Assembly: GCA_027533455.1 (NCBI GenBank)
Contig: JAPZUC010000001.1
Span: 1-64,000, forward strand
Direction of reading: 5' to 3'
Length of the DNA stretch: 64,000 nucleotides
Origin: Porphyrobacter sp.
GTDB lineage: Bacteria; Pseudomonadota; Alphaproteobacteria; Sphingomonadales; Sphingomonadaceae
Shown: one piece after another, positions 42,622 through 52,200 of the stretch
Numbering within the stretch: the stretch's first letter is position 1
Layout of the letters: every line of letters begins with the position of its first letter
Notes under the pieces: model-generated
Databases searched by the model: none
What the model was told of the DNA's origin: nothing
The model's input: only the letters and a program-made list of their open reading frames with translations
Position numbers and translations under genes: made by a program

Positions 42622-43398
42622 ATGCGTCACATTCTTCTGGTCGCCGGCGCGTGCGCCACGCTCGCGGCACAACCGGCCTTCGCTCAAGACGATGACAGCG
42701 ACGACGCCGAATTGAGCATCACCACAGGGATCGATTATTCGTCAGGTGACTACGGCACCGGTGTCGACACCGAAATTCTCGTTGCTCCGCTCAACGCGCG
42801 CTTCAGCGCGGGCGACTTCCGGATCAACGCCAGCCTGCCCTATATCCGCATCAAGGGCGCCGGTAACATCGTTGGCGGCGAAGGCGGTCCGATCATCGTC
42901 GATCCCAACAGCCCGGTCACAACCCGTAGCGGCATCGGCGACGTCACCCTCGGCGTCAATTACGCCATCCCCGAAGACCGTTACGGTGTGGGGCTGGATT
43001 TTGGCACGCGCGTCAAGCTGCCGACCGCTGAAACCGGCCTCGGCACCGGCAAGACCGACGTCAGCTTTTCCGGCGAGGTCTCGCGCACCTTCGGTCCGGT
43101 CACGCCGTTTGCGCAGGCCGGTTACCGGGTCATGGGCGATCCGGATGGCGTGGAACTGCGGAACGTCTGGTTCGGATCTGTCGGCGCAAGCGTGGCTGCC
43201 GGGGAATCCGTGGTGCTGGCATCCTATGACTACCGGCAGTCTCCCAACGCCCTCGTCGAAGATAGTCAGGAAGTCTTCGGCGCGTTCAGCACGCCGATTT
43301 CGAAGGCGCTCAACTTCACGATCTACGGTTCTGCCGGCCTGAGTAACGGTGCGCCCGATTACGGCGTCGGCGCAATGGTGACAGTCGACGTGTTCTGA
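42622..43398 (+). CDS. Outer-membrane beta-barrel protein (transporter-like)
   Basis: The 258-residue protein has a signal peptide (MRHILLVAGACATLAAQPAFA) and then alternating amphipathic strands typical of a beta-barrel: ITTGIDYSSGDYG, FRINASLPYIRI, VSRTFGPVTPFAQAGYRV, ending VGAMVTVDVF with a terminal Phe as in outer-membrane proteins. The conserved-looking IGDVTLGVNYAI and PTAETGLGTGKTDVSF resemble the phenol-degradation MetA/transporter-like family. Substrate unknown. Confidence 0.75.
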   Translation: MRHILLVAGACATLAAQPAFAQDDDSDDAELSITTGIDYSSGDYGTGVDTEILVAPLNARFSAGDFRINASLPYIRIKGAGNIVGGEGGPIIVDPNSPVTTRSGIGDVTLGVNYAIPEDRYGVGLDFGTRVKLPTAETGLGTGKTDVSFSGEVSRTFGPVTPFAQAGYRVMGDPDGVELRNVWFGSVGASVAAGESVVLASYDYRQSPNALVEDSQEVFGAFSTPISKALNFTIYGSAGLSNGAPDYGVGAMVTVDVF

Positions 43399-43403
43399 CC
43401 GCT

Positions 43404-43425
43404 TGGGGCGCCTCCGGGCGCCCCA
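43404..43425. terminator. Bidirectional terminator hairpin
   Basis: TGGGGCGCC pairs with GGCGCCCCA around a TCCG loop, in the 33-base gap between two convergent genes. The nine-pair GC-rich stem can serve either direction; T tracts are weak. Confidence 0.65.
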
Positions 43426-43431
43426 CCTGGC

Positions 43432-44388
43432 TTACCCCTTGCACGCCTTCGCCCGCTCGTTCGCGGCGCCGAAACGGCCATGCTTGCGATACCGCAGCAT
43501 CCACTTGTCGAGGAACAGGCCCAGAGGCTTGGCCTCGATACCCATGTCGGCAAGCCCCAGCGCGCCGGACGCGACCGTACTGCCGGGCTTCAGCAGCGTC
43601 CACTGGTCGCGGCTCATCGGGGTCAGGGGCATGGCGGCAAAAGCCGCGCTGAGGCCATCGGGCATCGCGATGAACGTGCGCTTCCTCGCTTGCGCTGCGG
43701 CTATCCGCTCGTGCAGGTCCAGCATCGTGATCTGCTCCGGCCCGCCCAGTTCATAGGTCTTGCCGCCGTGCGTTTCGGGGTGTTCGAGCGCCACCGCAAT
43801 CGCTTCGGCCACATCGTCGGCATAGACGATCTGGAGCTTTGCCTGCGGGCCGAACACGGGAAGGACCGGCAGCAGCTCGATCATGCCGGCGAACAGGTTG
43901 ATGAAGTTGTCGTCCTTGCCGAACACGATCGAGGGGCGAAGGATCGTGGCCCTGGGGAAGGCGGCCAGCGCGTTGGCCTCGCCCAGCGCCTTGCCGCGGG
44001 CATAGGCCGTGGGTGATGCAGCGTCAGCGCCGATCGCGCTGATCTGGACCAACGCGGTAACGCCGCGCTCTGCCGCCAGCCGTGCAATAGTGCCGGGGGC
44101 CTCGCCCGTCAGCTTGATCAGATCGCCATCGAAGGCGCCCACGAGATTGACGACATAGTGCGCCCCATCAAGCGCGGCTGCGACATGCTCTTCCTTAGTG
44201 ATGTCGCAGGGCATCAGCTGGAGCTGGCCGAGATTGGCGAGCGGCTTGAGGCTCTGGGCCTTCGAAGGCGCGCGGCTGGCAAGGCGGACGCGGGCGCCGC
44301 GGGACAGCAGCGCCTGTGCCACGTAATTGCCGATATAGCCGGTGCCGCCGAAAATCGTGACCAGCTGCCCGGCCAGCGGAGAAGCCAT
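43432..44388 (-). CDS. Complex I NDUFA9-like SDR-family protein
   Basis: The 318-residue protein has a Rossmann start GQLVTIFGGTGYIGNYVAQALLSRGARVR, the DITKEEHVAAALDGAHYVVNL segment and VYADDVAEAIAVAL. It belongs to the atypical SDR group annotated as complex I NDUFA9 subunit. In alphaproteobacteria this protein is encoded apart from nuo genes; its role in assembly is likely. Starts at 44418 (ATG) or 44475 (TTG) are possible; I chose 44388 because the added residues are low complexity. Confidence 0.82.
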   Translation of the reverse strand: MASPLAGQLVTIFGGTGYIGNYVAQALLSRGARVRLASRAPSKAQSLKPLANLGQLQLMPCDITKEEHVAAALDGAHYVVNLVGAFDGDLIKLTGEAPGTIARLAAERGVTALVQISAIGADAASPTAYARGKALGEANALAAFPRATILRPSIVFGKDDNFINLFAGMIELLPVLPVFGPQAKLQIVYADDVAEAIAVALEHPETHGGKTYELGGPEQITMLDLHERIAAAQARKRTFIAMPDGLSAAFAAMPLTPMSRDQWTLLKPGSTVASGALGLADMGIEAKPLGLFLDKWMLRYRKHGRFGAANERAKACKG

Positions 44389-44687
44389 GGTGAAGGCGGG
44401 AGAAGGTGCGGAGGGCATGGGGTGGTGCTCGCTCGTGATGGCTGAGGTTTTCTGCTGCGACGCGCTTTGCGACAAGCGCGTCGGCGAGGCAAGAGGGGTG
44501 CGGCCCGGAGAAGCAGGCGGGGTGTCGGGGGAGGGGGCGCGGAAAGCCGGTGCGGGGCCGAAGTCCGAAAAAGCCTGGCGAATCTCCCCCCCTCTTGAGG
44601 CGCCCTGTATGCCACTTGATCCGCGCCAGTACCCCTCTAGGGGCGCCCTGCCCCGGCTTAGCCCCCTCTTTCACCCCCGAAATTGGC

Positions 44688-44707
44688 GCTGTTTCACGTG
44701 AAACAGC
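44688..44707. other. parS: parS-type ParB binding site
   Basis: GCTGTTTCACGTGAAACAGC is a perfect 20-base palindrome whose core TGTTTCACGTGAAACA (44690-44705) equals the conserved chromosomal parS sequence. ParB nucleates on this site for chromosome segregation, and in alphaproteobacteria such sites cluster near the origin. It is intergenic. No parAB genes are in the window. Confidence 0.85.
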
Positions 44708-44735
44708 CAGATCATGCGGATTGGCGAGGTTAGCA

Positions 44736-44764
44736 TTGACAGCACCCCCCACCCCCCGCTAGAG
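44736..44764 (+). promoter_or_regulatory. Probable tRNA-Leu promoter
   Basis: A perfect TTGACA (44736-44741) is followed after 17 bases by CTAGAG (44759-44764), 47 bases before the mature tRNA start. Strong TTGAC boxes are usual for stable-RNA promoters in alphaproteobacteria; the -10 match is poor. Confidence 0.5.
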
Positions 44765-44810
44765 GCCCGCCCCTACCCAGTCTCCGGCGGCGACGACCGG
44801 AAGCATCCGT

Positions 44811-44897
44811 GCCCAGATGGCGGAATTGGTAGACGCACCGTCTTCAGGTGGCGGCGCTCGCAAGGGCGTGGAGGTTCGAGTCCTCTTCTGGGCACCA
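44811..44897 (+). tRNA. trnL(CAG): tRNA-Leu (anticodon CAG)
   Basis: The 87-base gene folds as a class II tRNA: acceptor GCCCAGA pairs with TCTGGGC, the D region is TGGCGGAATTGGTAGACGC, the anticodon loop TTCAGGT gives CAG, a long variable arm (GGCGCTCGCAAGGGCGT) and T arm GAGGTTCGAGTCCTC follow. CCA is encoded. The 3' end is repeated at 60814-60829, which suggests that the tRNA served as an integration site. Confidence 0.95.
44882..44897 (+). repeat. Candidate att repeat, left copy (3' end of tRNA-Leu)
   Basis: The last 16 bases of the tRNA gene, CCTCTTCTGGGCACCA, recur with one mismatch at 60814-60829 in the same orientation. Direct repeats of a tRNA 3' end are the usual outcome of tyrosine-recombinase integration. 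Confidence 0.5.
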
Positions 44898-45073
44898 AAG
44901 CATCGAAAGTTAACGCCAAATCGCCTCCAATGCGGTCCTCGGATCGCATTTGCATCGAACTGCGGTCATGACTCGGTACGGCCGGCAAGCTTCGAAGGGG
45001 CGGGGGCCACCGAACAATCCCGCACATGGCAGTTACGGTCTCGCTCTTGATGATAGCCCGGGAGGAGAGCCCC

Positions 45074-45727
45074 TCAGGGGTTGATCCTGATGACGTCTTC
45101 ACTGGGGGCGTATCGCAAGTCGATCCCCATTTCGCGCAAGGTCGTAAAGCTAATAGGCCCCTGATCCGGTAATCGTGCGGACGAGTTTGCACTCGAGCCC
45201 AGCTGTTGCCCTACAATCGACCTTACCTCGCTTGCATCAAGCAGCAGCTGTCCCTCGCCAGCAATTGTTATCTCCATGTCGCCAATGAGCCGAGCTCCGG
45301 CATAGACCGGCTTCTTGACCTTCAACAAGCCGCTGGCATCGGGCAATTGGTTTCTTCCGCTGTGCAATTCAGCCAGGGAAAAATCAAGGGCCATAAACGA
45401 AAATGGGCGAGGCGCATTCGCCTCGGAGTTGTCGGGCGACAGGGCTGCTGTTTCCGAAGTTATCACTGTCTTTGCAGCCGCGGCCTCATCCAGCATAGTC
45501 TGCGACAGGGCTTCCGCTTCCCCGTCGAGTTTCGTGCCTTTGATATCAGCGCTGAGCCGCCAGACACGATCTCGGCTCGCATAAGAGGTGCTGTGCGAAG
45601 CTCGCTCTATATGTGGCCGTAGGTCCAGAATTGAAGCAAGCGACATGATCAGGATCAGAACGGCCAGTAGCAGGATCATGGCGATATCCTGCCAGCTATA
45701 GCCGCTGCCCTCTTCGCTGCCGCTCAT
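45074..45727 (-). CDS. Single-pass membrane protein of unknown family, copy B
   Basis: The 217-residue protein has one N-terminal membrane helix (DIAMILLLAVLILIMSLASI) and a C-terminal domain (about residues 135-217) ending FTTLREMGIDLRYAPSEDVI. This aligns with the end of the protein at 30490-31095: the shared pattern is YAG(S/A)(K/R)L, DG or EG-x-(M/L)L, and GIDLRYxP. Function unknown. It is divergent from the adhesin gene and probably belongs to that locus. ATG 45727 is preferred over an in-frame TTG at 45751. Confidence 0.7.
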   Translation of the reverse strand: MSGSEEGSGYSWQDIAMILLLAVLILIMSLASILDLRPHIERASHSTSYASRDRVWRLSADIKGTKLDGEAEALSQTMLDEAAAAKTVITSETAALSPDNSEANAPRPFSFMALDFSLAELHSGRNQLPDASGLLKVKKPVYAGARLIGDMEITIAGEGQLLLDASEVRSIVGQQLGSSANSSARLPDQGPISFTTLREMGIDLRYAPSEDVIRINP

Positions 45728-46253
45728 CTTTCTCAACTCATTCCCGGCCAAGCAAACCGTTTCGGACCCATTCGGATACGTTCTGGAGGTTACCAGTCAT
45801 TAGCCAATTGCTAAAGAACGAAATTTGCGCGGGCCGCTTTACCATTCGCATTCCAAACGTGAAACGGGCGGCGTCGATTCCGATGACTTTCGGTGGACCA
45901 CAGGGCGCCTCATCACCGTCCCGATGCGCCGCGGCATTCGGCAAAACCCGTTAGCCGCCGAGCTCGGTTAAGCCCTAACTCGGCGTGCATCTGTGGCTGC
46001 GTTCATACATGTCTGGCATCTGTCCATATTCAGGACACTGCCCGAACCAGCCGTCCCTGGTTAGTTTACAGTCTGTAAATCATGACTATAGTCGAGGCAT
46101 AAGCAACCGAGTCGCGGCACAATTTTATCCCGAAGGGGTTAGGGGTTGTCCTCAATGAGAGAGCGCTCCGCCGAAGTTTTCTCGGGTAAGTTGAGCCGCT
46201 GACTTCGTAGACGACTGGGGCAGTTTCCCCTGCGTCGCAAGTGAGGGGTTAGT
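45728..46253. other. Long intergenic region upstream of the adhesin
   Basis: These 526 bases, AT-richer than the flanks, separate divergent genes and must hold both promoters and the adhesin leader. A 15-base palindrome is listed separately; another inverted repeat, TGTCC-N7-GGACA, lies at 46021-46037. GAGGGG precedes the adhesin ATG. Confidence 0.6.
46065..46079. promoter_or_regulatory. Operator-like palindrome upstream of the adhesin
   Basis: TTTACAG-T-CTGTAAA is a perfect seven-base inverted repeat with a one-base centre, 175 bases before the adhesin ATG. This form is typical of dimeric repressor or activator sites. The regulator is unknown. Confidence 0.4.
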
Positions 46254-49200
46254 ATGAGCGACGAACTGGGCGCATTCGCCGAGGGTTCCTTTGGGTCCGA
46301 AGGCATCACGCAACCGTCATTTCCCGACTTGCAGCTGCAAGCAGCGCGCCAGATTGCGCAGGCCGCCACGTTGAGCGCGGACAATGTCGTAGTGCTCGCT
46401 GAAGGCCAAACCATTCAACGTCTGGAAGCCGACGGAACAGACCTCGTCATCATACTTACCGATGGCACCAGGATCGTGGTGCCCGATGGCGTCATCATCG
46501 TGCCGCAGATCATTGTCGGAGGCACGCCCATTCCTCCGGCGAACGTCGCAGCTCTTCTGGCCGGTAACGAGCCTGAGCCTGAAGCGGGGCCCAACCCCAG
46601 CTCGGGCGGAAACTTCGCGGTCAATCCCGACAACATCCAGGCGGCTTTCGATCTGGGTGATCTGCTTCCCTACACCGAATTGCCCAATGGTGTGCAGTTC
46701 GAAGAAGAAGTTATCCCGGTTCCGTTAGAAGATGAAGAGGTTTTCATCTTCGGTCTCGATGGTGAAGGCCCCGAAGTAACGCTGGACGAAGACGACCTTG
46801 CCGACGGCTCAGATCGCAGCGGCTCGACGACGGCTACCGGATCTTTCTCTGTCGATGCTAAGGACGGTCTCGAAAGCCTCCAGATCAACGGTGAAGACGT
46901 CGTCAGCGCCGGCGCTTTCGTCGGACCCGTGGAAGTAGCCAACGACGGCATCTATTCGATCATCATTACGGGTTGGACACCGGTTGTTTCCGGCGGTCGA
47001 GTGGTAGGCGCATCGTTCAATTTCACAGCTACCTTGCTCGACAATACAAGAGAGCACAACCAGTCGGGTGAAGATAGCATCACCCGCACCTTGGTGGTGA
47101 CGGCACAGGATGTCGACGGCTCGGCGGCAACGGCGAGCATCGAAGTGCGCATCGTTGATGATGTGGCGGATGCGAGCGATGACGTCGATACCATCCCGGG
47201 CGCGACGTTCGGACCGGCGACCGGCAACGTCATCACCGACGCAGAACAAGACGGTGGACGCGATATGGCCGGGGCAGATGGCATCACTGTCACCGCGGCC
47301 GGCATTTCTGCCACTTCGCTGACGAGCCTTGCGCAAGGCGCGTTGACCATCAACGGAACCTACGGCGTTCTGACCATCAACGCCAACGGCAGCTATAGCT
47401 ACACCCGTAATCCCGGTACGCCCGGCGGCGTGCGTGACGCATTCACGTACCGCATCGTCGACGGTGACGGGGATACCGATACAGCCGTGCTGAATATCAC
47501 TATCGAGGATGTCGGCACCCGCCTCTCGGTCCCGGGTATCAACGATGCTGGGACTCTGGTCGACGAGGCCGGTCTGCCGACTGGTTCGAACGCCGCGGCG
47601 AACAGCGAAACCACCAGCGGCACAATCACCTTCCAGACCTTTGACGGCTTTGGCGGCCTTACCATCAACGGTGAGGCGATCACTATGGTCGGCCAGACCA
47701 TCGCCGGCCAGTTCGGTACGCTGACCATCACCGGCATCAGCAATGGCGCAATCACCTACAGCTACGCGCTGACCACCGCCACCCAGGGCAACGCTACCAG
47801 CGAAACCTTTGCTGTCGCCGTTTCCGATCTGGATGGCGACACTAGTAGCGCGACGCTGATCATTGCGATCGTCGATGACGTTCCCAGCGCGATAAACGAC
47901 ACCGACACGATTCCGTCCGCCACCTTTGGCCCGGCCACCGGCAATGTCGTGACTGACAGCGAAGGCGATGGCGGCGCCGATACCCCTGGCGCCGACGGCA
48001 TCACGGTCACCGCCGCCGGCACCAGCAGCGGCAATCTGGTAACCCTGTCTGAAGGCTCGCTTGTCATTAACGGCACCTATGGCGTGCTAACCATTAAAGC
48101 CGATGGGAGCTACAGCTACACCCGCAACGTCAATACGCCGGGAGGCGTGACCGAAGTCTTCACCTATCAGGTGACCGATGGCGACGGCGACACCGATACC
48201 GCGACGCTGACCATTGCGATAGAGGACGCCCAGGATACCATCACATTCGTGCCGGAGACCGGCGATGGTACGGTGGTGCGCGAACCGCACCTGCCGGGCC
48301 GCGATGGCGAGCCGGCCGGCTCTAGCTTTGACGGCAACGCTGAAGCCACTAACGGCACCATCACCTTTAAATCGCCCGATGGCGTTGCCAGCGTTACGCT
48401 GGCCGGCGTCGTGGTGACGCCGAATGCCCTGCCCCAGACCATCGTGTCCGACAGCACCGGGAGGCTGGTCGTCACCGCCTACAGCTACAACCCAGCGACG
48501 GGCGAAGGCAGCATAACCTACACCTACACGCTGAACGACAACACGCTCGATCCGGATGGCACGAACGTGCCCTTTGACATCGTGGTGGTCGATCTGGATG
48601 GCGATATCGCCAGCGACACCGTTACCATCGAGATCATCGACGACGTGCCGACCGCGGCAAACGACACCGACAGCCTGACCGAGGATGGGCCGGTGTTCAC
48701 CAGCGGCAACGTCATCACCGATGCCGAAGCCAATGGCGATAACGGCGCAGATGTGACCGGAGCCGATGGCGCCGTGGTTCAGACCCCGGGTTCGTTAAGC
48801 GGCGCCTATGGCACGCTCGTCCTAAACGCGGACGGCAGCTACACTTACACGCTGAGCGCCTTTGGCGTCTCGCAGGTCTCGACGCTCGGCGCCGGCGAAT
48901 CGTTCACTGAAGTGTTCGAGTATGTGTTGGTCGACGGCGACGGCGATACCTCGCCGGCCACGCTGACCCTTACCCTCAACGGCGCCGACGATGGTGTGAC
49001 CATCAACGGGCTTGACGGCGAGGCGCCCGAGGCTGCGCTCGACGAAGACGATCTTGCCAACCAAGGCGACGACCAGGGTTCGGATCAGAGCGATTCGACG
49101 ACCGTCACCGGCAGCTTCGGCGTGACCTCGCCCGATGGTCTGGGCGATGTTCAAGTGAACGGCGTGAATGTCGTCGTCAATGGTGCGTTCGTCGGCTCGG

Positions 49201-52200
49201 TCGAAGTTGCCAACGACGGCGTCTACGCGGTCTCGATCACCGGCTGGACGCCAGTGTTCGCCGCCGATGGCGTGACCGTGATCAGCGCCACCTTCAGCTA
49301 TAGCGCCAGCCTGCTCGACAACACGCTGGAGCATGACACGCTCGGCCAGGACGATGTTGTCCGGATGCTCACCGTCACCGCCGACGACAGCGATGGCTCC
49401 AGCGACAGCGCCAGCCTCGATGTTCAGATCATCGACGACGCACCGAGCATCGATGTGACCGCCGGTTCGGATGCGGGTGTTGTCCTGACGACGCAGGATG
49501 CGGAGACCGATGGCAACCCGATCGACACCGACACCGCCATCTCGGCGGCGCAGTTCGGCGGCGTGTTCGCGCTGAGCTTTGCCACGGGTGCGGACGGCGC
49601 GGCGACGCCGAGCCTCGGCTATGTGCTGAGCGTGACCGACGCGGTCTCGGGCCTCACCAGCAATGGTGCAGCGATCAACCTCTACCTGATCGGTGGCAAG
49701 GTGGTCGGCTCGACCGCCGCCACCCAAGGCGGGGTCTCCACCGGCAACACGGTGTTCGACCTTGCGGTGAGCAGCACCGGCGTGGTCACCCTCAGCCAGT
49801 ACCAGCAGGTCGATCATGCCGCCGAGGCTACCTCGGGCTCGCCGTTCGACGACCAGTTCGCGGTGCTTGCCAACGGCAAGATCGCTCTGACCGCCAGCTC
49901 GACCATCACCGATGGCGATGGCGACACCGCCACCGACAGCGCAACGGTTGATCTGGGCGGCAACGTGCGCTTCGCCGACGATGGTCCGGACGTGACCGCG
50001 ACCGGCACCGCGCCGACGCTGACGGTCGACGAGACCGACCTCGCCCTCAACGCATCGGCCGGCTTTGCTGCCAACTTCACCACTCTGTTCGGAGCCGACG
50101 GTTCGGCTGCGAGCGGATCGCTGGTCTACACGCTGGGCGTGGTGGCCGGACCCTCGGGTCTGGTCGACACCCTCACCGGCCAGAACGTCATCCTCTCGCT
50201 CAACGGCAATGTGGTCGAAGGCCGCACCGCGGGCAGTAACGCCCTGGTGTTCACGGTCACGGTCGCCACCGACGGTACGGTCACGCTCGACCAGCTGCGC
50301 GCCGTGGTCCACACCCCCGATGCCGGGCCGGACCAGTCGACCACCCTCTCGGCCGCCAACCTCGTCACGCTCACTGCAACCGCCACCGACTTCGATGGCG
50401 ACACCGACAGCGCCACCATCAACATCGCCGACAAGCTCGTCTTCAAGGACGACGCACCGACGGCGATAGACCCTGATCCGGTACCTGCCGATGCGACCTC
50501 GCCGGACGCCTTGTTCAATATCGTCGGCGAGACGACCACGGTTTCGCTCGATGTTGATAACAATGTGCTCAACAATTTCGGCGCGGACGGGGTCGGCACG
50601 ATAACCTTCGCCAATATCCAAAGCGGCATTACCAATAGTGGCCTGTTTCACGACGGTCAGGCTATCATCCTGTTCCTTGATGATTCCGGGACTGTGCTAA
50701 CAGGCAAGGCTCAGGTGAACGGAGCCCTCGAGGACGTGTTCACCGTTTCTTTGGACCAGAACTCCAACGCATACACCGTCCAACTCACCCGGACGATTGA
50801 CAACGGGTCTGAGGCCATCTTCGACAATCTTTCCGGAGGCGTTGCGGGTAACCCGCCGTTTAAGCTAGTCTCATCAACGTCCGGAGCCAACATCGACATC
50901 GTCTTCACTCCCCGCATTAACGGGAACGGAGATCCGGCTGGCTCGATCAACAGCGACACGAACGACTTGGGCGTAAGCAGCCAATTCATTGACATCGGAT
51001 CGGGCGTGAGCATCGAATTCGGCGACTTCACGTATTATCGCAATGGTGGCGGGACATCGGACGATAGATACGATCAGGTAAGCGAAGGCGACGTCAATGG
51101 CTTCCGATTCACCATCGATCAGGTCGCCAGAGGCGTTACAGTCGATGTATTGTTGCGAGCATATGAGTTCACTGGCAACGCTGGACCGCTGGTCCAGCAG
51201 GCTCTTCCAGACGAAACCGGTTACACTCAAAAGCAAATCACGAGCTTGAAGGTGTTCGATGCTAACGGCACCCTCCTGCATACGGTCAACTTCACCGGTA
51301 CATCGCCATCAATCACCTTAACCGCCTTGGATGCAGATGGCGTTACGATAGGGACCGGCACCACCACCTTGACGGTTGGAGGAGTGACCTACACTGCCGT
51401 TGCGGGTGGCGGTATCAAGGTGGAAACCCTTTTGAGCGACTACAAAGTGGAGACATTCACCGACGGCAACGGTTACGATAGACTCACCATCGACAACGTC
51501 GGCCAACCCTCCACTACTGACGGGAAGTTCTCGCTTGCTCAGCTCCAGATCGAAGAAACGAATGGCGGCTCGCCGGTCAATCTGTTGCTTGATCTCAAGA
51601 TTACCGATGACGACGGGGATAGCCTAGTGATCGCCGATGCGATCGATATCACGGTCCTTCCGAAGTCCGATGCTCCTATGCCCCCTGTTGGCCTCGACCT
51701 AAATGGTGACGGGGAAGTGTCATTCCTCAGCCTCGCGGCAGGCGTCGCTTATGACTATGATGGTGATGGCGTTTCCACCCAGACCGCCTGGATTGCACCA
51801 GAAGACGGACTGCTCGCCCGTAAGACCGAAGGTGGCGGCTACGACATTGTATTTGCCGACGACGCCGTATTTGCCGATACCGATCTCGAGGGTCTGGCGA
51901 AGGCATTCGACAGCAACGGCGATGGACAGCTCACAGACGCGGACCAAGCGTTTGATAGCTTCGGTGTATGGCAGGATGCCAATAGCAACGGCTTGGTCGA
52001 CAATGGTGAGTTTACCTCGCTAGCCGAGGCCGGCATCACCGCCATCAACCTGTCGACCGATGGCGCAAGCTACACGGCGGCCGATGGCGATGTGATCGTC
52101 TATGGCACTGGCAGCTTCACAATCAATGGCGCCGTTGGCGTGTTGGTGGATGCCGCCTTTGTAGTCGGCAGCAGCATCGCGGCAAACGATACCATCACCA

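Larger units (their letters stand above)
44389..44810. other. Intergenic region before tRNA-Leu (parS and promoter)
   Basis: About 420 bases with no convincing gene. It holds the 5' leader of the NDUFA9-like gene, the parS-type palindrome at 44688-44707 and a tRNA promoter, listed separately. The start of the minus-strand gene is uncertain, so the left boundary may shift. Confidence 0.6.

Noticed and set aside
48822-50651. A 609-codon open frame on the minus strand inside the adhesin
   Set aside because: It is the shadow of a GC-rich repetitive gene with strong codon bias; no family motif or ribosome binding site is visible, and the plus-strand gene is well supported.
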